From positions 310,001 through 374,000 of the forward strand of contig NZ_QRGA01000001.1 of NCBI RefSeq assembly GCF_003367175.1: 64,000 nt of DNA, in the 5' to 3' direction. Of the stretch, positions 52,895 through 61,225 are shown piece after piece. The notes below the pieces were generated by a model. It was not told the origin of the DNA and made no database searches. It worked only from the letters and a program-made list of their open reading frames with translations. Each line of letters opens with the position of its first letter. Position 1 is the first letter of the stretch. The translations under genes were made by a program, and so were the position numbers. The DNA is from Trinickia dinghuensis (GTDB taxonomy: Bacteria > Pseudomonadota > Gammaproteobacteria > Burkholderiales > Burkholderiaceae).

Positions 52895-54175
52895 ATGAGA
52901 ACAATGAACAACGAACTCGACGTGCACGCGTTGCGGGACGTATCGACGACGATGGCGACCGAAACACCGCCCGCGAGACGCATCGAAAAATTGCTCGAAG
53001 CCGCGATACGAAGCATGAAGGCCACGTGGGGTTTCATTGCCGTCATGCGCGAAGGCGGCTGGCAGGACGCAGTCGGCGCGGCGGTTTCGGGTGCGCCGAA
53101 CACCGGTGCACCTCGGTTGCCGGTCGAGGGGCTGCCCGTCTCCATCCTGACGACGGCCGTGCGCCTGCGCAACGGGCTCGCGCTGTACGATGCATGCGCC
53201 GCGGAGCAGTGGCAAACGGACGACTACGTGCGCCTGCGCAAGCCGCGTTCCGTGATCTGCGTACCGATACGGTGCAACGGCGCACTGATGGGCGCCCTCT
53301 ATCTGGAACACCAAACCTCACCGGGCATCTTCACGCCGGCAAAAACGGCGATGGTCGAAATCATCGCCCTGCAGGCCGGGTTCATGCTGGAAAATGCCCG
53401 TCTTCGCGACGAGCTTTCGGAGCAGCACACGCGCCGAGGCCTCACCGAGGCAAAGATGCGCGACACGCTTTCCGAACTCGATCGGGCCAGCCGCCTGAAG
53501 GCCTACGGCGAGCTAGCGGCTTCGATCGTCCATGAAGTGGTCCAGCCCGTCACGGCACTCGACACGTCCGCCCGCGCCGGGCTCAAGTGGCTCGAGCGCA
53601 GCGCCCCGAACATCGATGCCGCGCGCGAAACGCTCGCGCACATCTGTGCCTGCGCGATGCGCGCGCGCGCCATCATCGACGCGCTGCGAGCCAAGGCACG
53701 GCAAGCCGCGCCCACCTTCACCGTGTTCGATCTCGCCGATGCCCTTCGCGAGGCGGCCGAACTCGTGGCATGCACGCTCGACGCCATGAAGGTGCGCTTG
53801 AGCCTTCATGGGCTGTCGTCCCCGACACCGGTGCGCGGCGAACGCGTGCAATTGCAGCAGGCCTTCGTCAATCTGCTGACGAACGGCGCGGAATCGATGC
53901 GCCATACGCCGGAGGCCGAACGCGTACTCGTTCTGGCCTGCGAGTCCGCGCCGAGCCTCGTGCGCGTTCGCATCGACGATCGCGGCGAAGGCTTCGATCC
54001 ACAGTCTGCGCCGCGCCTGTTCGAGCCGCTGTTCACCACGAAGCCGCACGGCATGGGCATGGGGCTTTCGATCTGCAAGTCCATCGTGGAAGCGCACCAC
54101 GGCCGGCTGGAACTGACGCCGCGACTGGAAGGCGGCACGCGGGCAACGGTCACGCTCCCGCAGTTTTCCAGTTGA
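52895..54175 (+). CDS. Soluble GAF-domain sensor histidine kinase
   Basis: A 426-residue histidine kinase without membrane segments: a GAF sensor at ~25-170, a dimerisation helix with phospho-acceptor His213 in ASIVHEVVQPVTAL, and an HATPase domain to the end with N box LLTNGAESM, G1 DDRGEGFDP and G2 GMGMGLSICKSIVEAHHGRL. The ATG at 52895 has GGGAG 8 nt upstream. The GAF domain would sense a soluble or membrane-permeant ligand. The FixJ-type response regulator gene follows after 22 nt, forming a clear pair; the GAF-HK plus FixJ arrangement is common near catabolic or stress genes. Confidence 0.88.
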   Translation: MRTMNNELDVHALRDVSTTMATETPPARRIEKLLEAAIRSMKATWGFIAVMREGGWQDAVGAAVSGAPNTGAPRLPVEGLPVSILTTAVRLRNGLALYDACAAEQWQTDDYVRLRKPRSVICVPIRCNGALMGALYLEHQTSPGIFTPAKTAMVEIIALQAGFMLENARLRDELSEQHTRRGLTEAKMRDTLSELDRASRLKAYGELAASIVHEVVQPVTALDTSARAGLKWLERSAPNIDAARETLAHICACAMRARAIIDALRAKARQAAPTFTVFDLADALREAAELVACTLDAMKVRLSLHGLSSPTPVRGERVQLQQAFVNLLTNGAESMRHTPEAERVLVLACESAPSLVRVRIDDRGEGFDPQSAPRLFEPLFTTKPHGMGMGLSICKSIVEAHHGRLELTPRLEGGTRATVTLPQFSS

Positions 54176-54197
54176 AACGTCGAGAGGCGCCATATTC

Positions 54198-54917
54198 ATG
54201 GAAGAGGCTAGGATGGGTTTCGCTGCAACCCTGCGTAACGAATCGATCTTCAAGACCGGGATCGCCCGGCCGGCGGCATTCGCCGCCAATCACGCCGCCG
54301 GAGTCGTCTACATCGTGGACGACGACGATCTCGTGCGCGGCGCGCTTGCAAGCCTGCTCCGATCGATCGATCTGGAAGTCAGGGCCTTCGGCTCCGCGGA
54401 GCAATTTCTCGCTGCGCCGAAAATCGCGCGCCCCGCGTGCCTCGTGTTGGACGTGCGCTTGCGCGGGCAAAGTGGATTGGCGCTGCAGAAGTGCTTGCGG
54501 GAAAAGGAATGCGCCGCCATGCCCATCGTGTTCATGACGGGGCATGGGGACATCGCCATGACCGTTGAAGCAATGAAAGCGGGGGCGATGGATTTTCTGA
54601 CCAAGCCGTTTCGCGACCAGGACATGATCGACGCGGTAGTCGCCGCGCTGGAGCGCGACGCGCGGCGTCTCGCAACGGACAGCTCGCTCGTCGAGCTGCG
54701 CGGGCGCTGGGCTTCGCTGACGCCCCGCGAGCGTGAAGTGCTGACCCACGTGGCATCCGGGCTCATGAACAAGCAGATCGCCGGCATCATGGGGATCGCC
54801 GAAGTGACGGTCAAGATTCACCGGGGGCAGGCGATGCGCAAAATGAATGTACGCACCGTCGCCGACCTGGTGCGCACGACCGATGCACTCGGTGTCAAAC
54901 CCGCCTCCGCGAAATGA
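54198..54917 (+). CDS. FixJ-family response regulator
   Basis: A 239-residue regulator: receiver domain at ~36-150 with acidic pocket DDDD (41-44), phospho-acceptor Asp85 (LVLDVRLRG), switch Thr in FMTGHGD and Lys in LTKPF; LuxR-type helix-turn-helix at ~172-230 (SLTPREREVLTHVASGLMNK). The first 30 residues are an extension beyond typical FixJ. An ATG at 54213 (GGCTAGG directly before it) is an alternative start. It pairs with the GAF kinase upstream. Its stop lies at the beginning of a 9-bp tandem repeat. Confidence 0.89.
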   Translation: MEEARMGFAATLRNESIFKTGIARPAAFAANHAAGVVYIVDDDDLVRGALASLLRSIDLEVRAFGSAEQFLAAPKIARPACLVLDVRLRGQSGLALQKCLREKECAAMPIVFMTGHGDIAMTVEAMKAGAMDFLTKPFRDQDMIDAVVAALERDARRLATDSSLVELRGRWASLTPREREVLTHVASGLMNKQIAGIMGIAEVTVKIHRGQAMRKMNVRTVADLVRTTDALGVKPASAK

Positions 54918-54970
54918 ACGACGCGAACGACGCGAACGACGAGAACGACGTGAACGACGAGAGCGACGAA
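54915..54970 (+). repeat. Six-copy 9-bp tandem repeat at a gene end
   Basis: GAACGACGC and variants (GAACGACGA, GAACGACGT, GAGCGACGA) repeat six times from the response-regulator stop codon into the 75-nt gap before the convergent amidase gene. The repeat is open-reading in one frame and could arise by slippage. Confidence 0.75.
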
Positions 54971-54992
54971 CGGTCGCAATGACGCCGGCCGA

Positions 54993-56411
54993 TCAGCGGC
55001 GAGCCGGATAGTCCGTCATCGGATCCACGGGCGCGGGCGGCACGCCGCGTGCTTCGATGGCCGCGCCGGCCTGCAAGCAGAGATCCTCGCGGAACTGGGC
55101 AGCGACGACTTGAACTCCGACCGGGACATCGCCGGCGAGCCCTGTCGTCACGGTCAGCGCCGGCATGCCCATCGCCGGCAACGCGCGCATCGTCAGTTGC
55201 GCGTCCCAAACGCGCTCGAAACCCTCGATGCCCTGCAAATCGAGGTCGTCCGGGAACGGCAACTCCGACGACACCGGCAGCAGCAGCACGGCATATTGCT
55301 CGAGGAACACGCGCCACCGGCGCATCAGCGTCGTACGCTGCACGAGCGCGTGCTTCACGACGTCGGCCGGCATCGCCGCCACACGAGCGCGCGATGCCGC
55401 GATGACGGCTGCCGCGCCGGGATCGCCGTCGTCGGCAACAGCCTTGGCCAACGCCTCGAATCCATCGCCGAGCCACAGCCGCTCCTGCACTTCGGCCGCG
55501 GCGCGCATCGGCGGCGTGTCGTCGATTTCCTCGACCGTCCAGCCCGCGTCGACAAGCCTGCGGGCCGCGTCTCTCAACGCGGCCTCGACATCGGGTGCAA
55601 TCCGCCAACCGTCCGGGCGCAGGCACAAGGCCGCGCGGCGCGGCACGGGGCGGCCTTCGAGCGGCATGGCCACGTGCCACGGATCGCGAACATCGGGCGC
55701 CGACAGCGCCGCGAGACCGAGTTCGAGGTCGGCTATCGTGCGGCCCATCGGCCCGGCCGCCGACATCAATTGCGCGCCGATGGCCCGCTCCGGCCAACTG
55801 GCGTTGTAAGCGGGCACGCGTCCGAAGCTCGGCCTCAAGCCATGCACGCCGCACGCATACGCGGGGTACCGAATCGAGCCGCCGATGTCCGTCCCCACCG
55901 CAAGCTGACCGATGCCCGCCGTCACGGCCGCGGCACCGCCGCCCGAGGACCCGCCCGGCGTCAGCGCGCGATTGCGGGGATTGAACGTCTTGCCGTGCAC
56001 CTGATTCGAGGTGAACCAACGCAGCGCGAACGTGGGCGAGTTCGTACGCCCGAGCAGGACAGCGCCGGCTTTGACCAGGTTGTCGACCACCGGACTGCTG
56101 ACCCCGGCAATGCTGTGCGCGCTCGCACGCGCACCGTTCGTCGTGGCGAAGTCCTTCTGATCGATATTGATCTTCACGGTGACGGGCACGCCCGCGAGCG
56201 GTCCGACCGTCTCGTCCCGAGCGATCGCGCGGTCCACGTGTTCGGCCTGCCGGAGCACTTCCTCCGGACGATGCTCCACGACGGCATTGATGACGGGATT
56301 CACCGCATCGAGACGATCGAGTGCGGATTGCGCGGCCTCCTTGGCGGAAACGTCGCGGTTCCGAATCCGCGTCGCGAGTTCGCTGGCCGACCATTGCCAA
56401 AGCTCAGTCAT
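54993..56411 (-). CDS. Amidase-signature family hydrolase
   Basis: A 472-residue amidase. The Ser-cis-Ser-Lys triad is visible: Lys80 in GVPVTVKINID, cis-Ser in PGGSSGGGAAA (155-156) and nucleophile Ser179 in VGTDIGGSIRYPA. There is no signal peptide. It belongs to the general amidase group that includes AtzF, nicotinamidase-like and acylamidases, and releases ammonia or an amine from an amide. It is convergent with the two-component genes and upstream, on the minus strand, of no partner gene. With the molybdenum hydroxylase and organic-acid importer nearby, degradation of a heterocyclic amide is possible. Confidence 0.87.
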   Translation of the reverse strand: MTELWQWSASELATRIRNRDVSAKEAAQSALDRLDAVNPVINAVVEHRPEEVLRQAEHVDRAIARDETVGPLAGVPVTVKINIDQKDFATTNGARASAHSIAGVSSPVVDNLVKAGAVLLGRTNSPTFALRWFTSNQVHGKTFNPRNRALTPGGSSGGGAAAVTAGIGQLAVGTDIGGSIRYPAYACGVHGLRPSFGRVPAYNASWPERAIGAQLMSAAGPMGRTIADLELGLAALSAPDVRDPWHVAMPLEGRPVPRRAALCLRPDGWRIAPDVEAALRDAARRLVDAGWTVEEIDDTPPMRAAAEVQERLWLGDGFEALAKAVADDGDPGAAAVIAASRARVAAMPADVVKHALVQRTTLMRRWRVFLEQYAVLLLPVSSELPFPDDLDLQGIEGFERVWDAQLTMRALPAMGMPALTVTTGLAGDVPVGVQVVAAQFREDLCLQAGAAIEARGVPPAPVDPMTDYPARR

Positions 56412-56439
56412 GCTCTCTCTCCTTGCGTTGCAATCGGTG

Positions 56440-57231
56440 TCATTGCGCCGGATGCCCGATCCGTTCGGCGGCTTCGATGATAGCGCCCGCGACGGCTTGC
56501 GGATGGCTCACGAGCGATACGTGGCTACCGTGCACGCGCGTGATCGTCGCGCCGATATGCTTCGCCATCTGCTCCTGCAGAGCGGGATCGATCATCTGGT
56601 CCTGCGTGCTGATCACGAAATACGAGGGGCGGCCGCGCCAAGCCGGATGCGTGACTTTCTCGTCAATGCAGCCCGAGTACCAAGGGCCTTGCGTGGCCGC
56701 TACGACTCGCTGCTCGGCCGGCGAAAGGTCCGGGGCGAAGTACTGATGAATCGCCTTGTCGGAGAGCGTCAGATACCCGGCGGAATCCTTGTGCAGTTCC
56801 TTGGCCCAGGGTGCGGGCGGCAGATCTTTGATCATATCCGCGATCGATTGGCCGGCATCGGGCGCGAAGGCCGACACGTAGACGAGCGCCTTGACTTTGT
56901 CGTCGTTGCCGGCCTCGCTGATGACGACGCCCGCCCACGAGTGCCCGACGAGAACGACCGGGCCGGTCTGCTGCTCGATCACGCGCTTCGTTGCCGCGAC
57001 GTCGTCGTTCAGCGAACTGAGCGGGTTTTGAACCGCCACCACGTGCAAGCCCTTTGCCTCGAGAATCGGAATCACGCGGCTCCAGCTCGAGCCGTCGGCA
57101 AAGGCGCCGTGCGTCAGCACGACCGTGGTGTCGCCGAGATCGTTCGTCCCCGCGGCGTATGCCGCCGGTGCGGCGGCAACGGCGCCGATCATCAGGACGG
57201 ACGCGAGCAAACGGCTGAGAAATGTGGACAT
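56440..57231 (-). CDS. Exported alpha/beta hydrolase (esterase-like)
   Basis: A 263-residue alpha/beta hydrolase with a Sec signal (SRLLASVLMIGAVAAAPAAYA, first 27 residues; split here: SRLLASVLMIG and AVAAAPAAYA). VVLTHGAFADGSSW holds the oxyanion loop, VLVGHSWAGVVISEAG the nucleophile Ser, and the His lies in RVHGSHVSLVSHPQ. It resembles the salicylate-esterase/hydroxynitrile-lyase-like hydrolases common in soil bacteria. The ATG at 57231 is chosen because the upstream part of the frame (to 57435) is not coding. It is 28 nt upstream of the amidase gene on the same strand and may be co-expressed with it. Substrate unknown. Confidence 0.82.
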   Translation of the reverse strand: MSTFLSRLLASVLMIGAVAAAPAAYAAGTNDLGDTTVVLTHGAFADGSSWSRVIPILEAKGLHVVAVQNPLSSLNDDVAATKRVIEQQTGPVVLVGHSWAGVVISEAGNDDKVKALVYVSAFAPDAGQSIADMIKDLPPAPWAKELHKDSAGYLTLSDKAIHQYFAPDLSPAEQRVVAATQGPWYSGCIDEKVTHPAWRGRPSYFVISTQDQMIDPALQEQMAKHIGATITRVHGSHVSLVSHPQAVAGAIIEAAERIGHPAQ

Positions 57232-57322
57232 GGTTTTCCTACCTCGTATCGATTGATTTGTTGATGGGTTGGGGTTTGGATAAAAAATATTCGCGAACGT
57301 CGGCGGCGAAGCGGCGAAGCGG

Positions 57323-59080
57323 CTAACCGAACGTGAACGTATAAGCTCGAACACCGCGATCGAAGAACTGAATCGTGAATGTATGGTCCTGTACCCGCAC
57401 GTCCTGCCGCACCAGTTGATACAAGCGAGCGGCATCGACGGTGCCGTAGCCGTCGGCCGTCGTGTCGCTGCCGTGCGATGCGCCGGGCGGCCGGCCGTCT
57501 ATTTCGACTCGGAATCGCACAGGCTTGCCGTTCGCGGGCGGAGCCAGGACCAGATGCACATCCCTCGCGTGAAAGCGGTAGGCGATTCGTGCGTGCGGCT
57601 CGCCCGCCACGGCCTCCTCCTCGCCGACCATCCACGTGCCGCCGAATGCCCAGGTGTTGAGCGGCAGCCGGCCGGGAATCGAGTAGGCGCCCGCCGTATC
57701 CCGCTTCACTGCTTCGGGCGACGCGAAACCGGTTGCCTCGCGATAGCCCAGATAGGTCTCGCCCGAGCCGATCTCGTCCTGATCCGCGGCAGCCTGCGCA
57801 CCTGTCGCCTCGACCCGCGCGTGATCGCGTGCCGGCATCGCGCTGTTGCGCTGCGCGAGCAGTTGCCGAATGACGTCTTCCGCCGTGCCGTAGTCGCCTT
57901 CGCCGAAATGGTGGTAGCGGATGCGGCCTTGTGCGTCCGCGATGTAGAACGCCGGCCAGTATTGGTTGCCGAACGCGTTCCAGACACGGTAGCCGCTGTC
58001 GATCGCGATCGGGTAGCGAAGCCCGAGATCGCCCGCCGCGCGCTTGACGTTGGCGACGTCGTGCTCGAAGCCGAACTCGGGCGTATGCACACCGATGACG
58101 ACGAGCCCGTCTTTGGCATACCGGCTTTCCCAGGCCTTCAGGTACGGCAGCGTTCTAAGGCAATTGATGCACGAATAGGTCCAGAAGCCGACGACCACGA
58201 CCTTGCCGCGCAAATCGCGGGACGTCAGCGGCGGCGAGTTGAGCCAGGCGCCGGCACCGTCCAGCGGCGGCAGCGAGCCTTCCACCGGCAAGGATGCCGA
58301 CGACAGGGCAAGCGCGTCCCGTGTAGCGGTTGACGTGCCGCTCGATCCCTCGTTCGAGGCCAGTGCGGCAAGCAGCTTGCTCTCGATGGCGTTGGTGGGT
58401 ACGGCGGGTACGTGGGCGAGCGCGATCCGATCGAGCCCGAGCGCGATCGTCGCAACGGTTGCCATGACCAGAAGGCCCGCCGCGCGCCGAATGAGTTCGC
58501 CCGCGCCCGAGGCCCGCCGAACCCGGTTCAACACTCGCCTTTGCGCAAGCGATACCACGGCAAGCGAAGCCGCGGCGCCGGCCGCATAGGCGGCCAAGCC
58601 GGTTGCCGTTTGCCAGTTCGCCCCGCGCAGCGCGGCGCCGGTGAGGATCGCACCGAGGATCGGCCCCGCGCACGGCGCCCACAGCATGCCCGTCGCGGCC
58701 CCCAGCAAGAGTGCGGAGAACACCTGGTGCTTGACGCCGCCGGCATCGGATAGTGCGAGAAGACGATTCCCGATCCAGGCAAACGGCCCCGTGATGCGGG
58801 CGGCCAGCATCGGAAACGACAACGACGCGCCGAACAGCGCAAAGAGGGCGAGCGCAACCCAGCGCCCGTAGCGACTCAATTGGGCGGCGCCGGTCACGCC
58901 CGCGACGCCGATTCCCGTCACGAGCGCGAACGTCCCGGCCAAACCGATCAGGAACGGTAGCCGGCTCGTCATGAACGGCCGATCGGAGCGCGCGAAAACG
59001 AACGGCACCACCGGAAGAATGCACGGGCTCGCGATCGTCAGCACACCGCCTAAAAACCCGATGACTATGAACGGCATCAT
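57323..59080 (-). CDS. DipZ-like thiol-redox protein (CcdA plus thioredoxin-like domain)
   Basis: A 585-residue protein. Residues ~1-225 form a six-helix CcdA/DsbD-beta-type transmembrane domain with redox cysteines in SPCILP (Cys20) and WAPCAGP. Residues ~275-420 are a periplasmic thioredoxin/AhpC-like domain with CxxC in YSCINCLRTL. The remaining ~150 residues are a beta-rich C-terminal domain like that of mycobacterial DipZ (GTWMVGEEEAV, RARDVHLV region). It moves electrons across the inner membrane to reduce disulfides or protect against peroxides in the periplasm. It lies between two exported hydrolases on the minus strand, which may simply be independent. Confidence 0.87.
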   Translation of the reverse strand: MMPFIVIGFLGGVLTIASPCILPVVPFVFARSDRPFMTSRLPFLIGLAGTFALVTGIGVAGVTGAAQLSRYGRWVALALFALFGASLSFPMLAARITGPFAWIGNRLLALSDAGGVKHQVFSALLLGAATGMLWAPCAGPILGAILTGAALRGANWQTATGLAAYAAGAAASLAVVSLAQRRVLNRVRRASGAGELIRRAAGLLVMATVATIALGLDRIALAHVPAVPTNAIESKLLAALASNEGSSGTSTATRDALALSSASLPVEGSLPPLDGAGAWLNSPPLTSRDLRGKVVVVGFWTYSCINCLRTLPYLKAWESRYAKDGLVVIGVHTPEFGFEHDVANVKRAAGDLGLRYPIAIDSGYRVWNAFGNQYWPAFYIADAQGRIRYHHFGEGDYGTAEDVIRQLLAQRNSAMPARDHARVEATGAQAAADQDEIGSGETYLGYREATGFASPEAVKRDTAGAYSIPGRLPLNTWAFGGTWMVGEEEAVAGEPHARIAYRFHARDVHLVLAPPANGKPVRFRVEIDGRPPGASHGSDTTADGYGTVDAARLYQLVRQDVRVQDHTFTIQFFDRGVRAYTFTFG

Positions 59081-59297
59081 TGACTCCCCTCGCGTGCATC
59101 GATGGTTGCCCCGGCGGCAAGCGCCGGGCCCGAACTCGGCCGATCAGCGGATCAGGCCACCCGCACATTTCAACCACCCGATGTATCCGAGCCGTTTCAT
59201 CGAACGGGCGATTCGCAACACACTGTGTCGGCCGGCCGTTCAGATACACGCGGATACATTTCCGCCGCGGCCGCGAACCCATCGGCGCGGACCTCGC

Positions 59298-60350
59298 TCA
59301 CAGGTGCTGGACCTGGAGAATCGCGTCGGCGAAAGCCCTGGGGGCCTCCTGCGGCAGGTTGTGGCCAACGCCGCCGCCGAGGTTACGATGCTGATACTTG
59401 CCCTTGAACTTCTTGGCGTAGGCCGCGGGTTGAGGATGCGGCGCGCCGTTGGCGTCGCCCTCCATCGTGATGGTGGGGACCGAAATATCAGGCGATGCCG
59501 CGAGCTTCTTTTCCAGAGGGTCGTATTTGACCTCCCCCTGTGCGAGACCCAGGCGCCAGCGATAGTTGTGAATGACAATGGCCGCGTGATCGGGGTTGTC
59601 GAACGCCGCTGCCGATCGCGCGTACGTGGCATCGTCGAAATGCCATTGCGGCGAGGCCAGACGCCAGATCAGCTTGTTGAACTCGAACCGGTTGGCCGCA
59701 TAGCCCACCGCACCGCGTTCGGTGCAGAAGTAGAACTGATACCACCAAGCCAATTCGGCCTGCGGCGGCAGCGGTTTGCTGTTCGCCGCTTGGCTGCCGA
59801 TCAAATAGCCGCTCACGGAGACGAGCGCCTTGCAGCGCTCCGGCCAAAGCGCCGCGACGATATCGGCCGTGCGGCCGCCCCAGTCGTACCCGCCGATCAC
59901 GGCTTGCTCGATCGTCAAAGCATTCATGAAAGCAATGACATCGACGGCAACGACGGCTTGCTGTCCATTGCGCGGCGTATCGGCAGACAGGAACCGCGTC
60001 GGGCCGAAGCCGCGCAGGTAAGGTACGAGCACGCGATAGCCGGCCGACACGAGCATCGGCGTGACGTCGGCGAAGCTGTGGACGTCGTAGGGCCAGCCAT
60101 GCAGCAGAATGACGACCGGCCCCTGCGCCGGCCCCGCTTCCACGTATCCGATACTGAGCCCATTCGCTTCGACCTGACGCAGCGTCCCGAACGAGGCGAA
60201 ATTGCCGCCGGGGCTCGTGGCCGTTGCAATCGCACCGGCCGGCGCGGATTGAGCGTGGACGATTTCGCTCAGCCCCGAACTCAGCATCGCAATGCCCGCA
60301 ATGCCGGTACCCAATATGCGGCGACGCCGCTCGTCGATCTGGTCAGTCAT
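59298..60350 (-). CDS. Tat-exported alpha/beta hydrolase, epoxide-hydrolase-like
   Basis: A 350-residue alpha/beta hydrolase with a Tat-type leader: DERRRRILGTGIAGIAML, close to the RRxFL pattern, ending HAQ near residue 34. VVILLHGWPYDVHSF is the oxyanion loop and GGYDWGGRTADIVAALWPER gives a nucleophile Asp, as in epoxide hydrolases and haloalkane dehalogenases rather than esterases; the final His is in GVGHNLPQEAP. Periplasmic epoxide hydrolases or fluoroacetate-type dehalogenases would match. It is 217 nt upstream of the DipZ-like gene on the same strand. Confidence 0.83.
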   Translation of the reverse strand: MTDQIDERRRRILGTGIAGIAMLSSGLSEIVHAQSAPAGAIATATSPGGNFASFGTLRQVEANGLSIGYVEAGPAQGPVVILLHGWPYDVHSFADVTPMLVSAGYRVLVPYLRGFGPTRFLSADTPRNGQQAVVAVDVIAFMNALTIEQAVIGGYDWGGRTADIVAALWPERCKALVSVSGYLIGSQAANSKPLPPQAELAWWYQFYFCTERGAVGYAANRFEFNKLIWRLASPQWHFDDATYARSAAAFDNPDHAAIVIHNYRWRLGLAQGEVKYDPLEKKLAASPDISVPTITMEGDANGAPHPQPAAYAKKFKGKYQHRNLGGGVGHNLPQEAPRAFADAILQVQHL

Positions 60351-60419
60351 ACTCGTTTCTCCGGAAAAAGAATGAGGGTTAAGGCGCCGCGGATGCGGCG
60401 CCTCGCGGTTCGGAACGTG

Positions 60420-60881
60420 TCATCTCCGGTCCGCCGTGAGGCCGCACGGCCGATCGATCCATGCGGCGAGGATCATCGCGTTTCGGTTCCGAGGCGCATT
60501 GCGCGAGCGGGCCTGCGGCCGAAAAATCGCGTCGCCCCGTTTGATCGGCTGACCGGACAGCGCGCAGACGCCCGGTTTGGGCGCGATGGCATATCTCCAT
60601 AGCTGGCCCCGGTAGCTGCCGCAGGTCGGGTCGCTCCAGGACAGGGCAATGCGCTTGTTCTCCAACCGCTCTTCGATGGTCACCGTACAGCTCGGCGAGG
60701 TGCCGCTCGGGTTCCCGAGGGGCTGGGCCGACAGCACCCGCGACGGCGTATCCATGACGGCGAACGGATAGGAAAGAAGCCCGAGCACGACATGCCGCCA
60801 TGGGCCGTTCGAGCTGTCGAAAGCGCTTTCCGCAGGGTTGTTTTGCGGCGGCGACAACGTGTCGCGCAAATGAAAATTCAT
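60420..60881 (-). CDS. DUF3331-family protein
   Basis: A 153-residue protein matching the Burkholderia-specific DUF3331 family: a compact domain with TVTIEERLENKRIALSWSDP, the RYAIAPKPGVCALSGQPIKR core and GDAIFRPQARSRNAP, followed by MILAAWIDR. Cys residues in TCGSY and VCALSG may bind metal. No signal peptide. The ATG at 60881 has GGGGAG 9 nt upstream; the longer frame is not conserved. Function of the family is unknown. It lies between an exported hydrolase and a chemoreceptor. Confidence 0.72.
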   Translation of the reverse strand: MNFHLRDTLSPPQNNPAESAFDSSNGPWRHVVLGLLSYPFAVMDTPSRVLSAQPLGNPSGTSPSCTVTIEERLENKRIALSWSDPTCGSYRGQLWRYAIAPKPGVCALSGQPIKRGDAIFRPQARSRNAPRNRNAMILAAWIDRPCGLTADRR

Positions 60882-61056
60882 GACGGACGACTCCCCTATT
60901 TCAGGCAAAGCGGCTGCCCCGCCTGGCTCACCGGCTGGGGCGGCCCGGCCGGGCCGCCGCCGAAACGGCACTGTCGAAGCAATGCGTGAAGCTTAAGGAG
61001 AAGTCTCAATGCCCGATATTCGTCGAGCGGATATGCCTATCTCGCCTTGTTATGAG

Positions 61057-61080
61057 GCTTTAATACCTTTGTATTAAAGC
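61057..61080. repeat. Perfect 10-bp AT-rich inverted repeat
   Basis: GCTTTAATAC (61057-61066), a CTTT loop and GTATTAAAGC (61071-61080) are exact complements. It could be an operator for the divergent genes or a hairpin; its AT-rich arms stand out from the region. Confidence 0.55.
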
Positions 61081-61112
61081 TCGCCGGCTAACGGCCGATA
61101 GCGCCGGCGAGC
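61079..61112. repeat. GC-rich inverted repeat adjoining the AT-rich one
   Basis: GCTCGCCGGC (61079-61088) and GCCGGCGAGC (61103-61112) are exact complements with a 14-nt loop and overlap the previous repeat by two bases. A stable hairpin of this kind may end transcription from one side or be part of the promoter region of the chemoreceptor gene. Confidence 0.45.
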
Positions 61113-61225
61113 ACCATCCCCGCGATCCGTGCGAGATTAGGACTACATAAAAATGCGGATTTCCTTACCCTTATGAAATCGGTGCCACATCCGTTAATAG
61201 GTGTGACTTTCACGCGTGCATATCT

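Larger units (their letters stand above)
60882..61225. other. Intergenic region with two inverted repeats
   Basis: These 344 bases between the DUF3331 gene (minus) and the chemoreceptor gene (plus) hold two adjoining inverted repeats at 61057-61112 and an AT-rich tract before the chemoreceptor start. No gene is visible. Confidence 0.45.
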
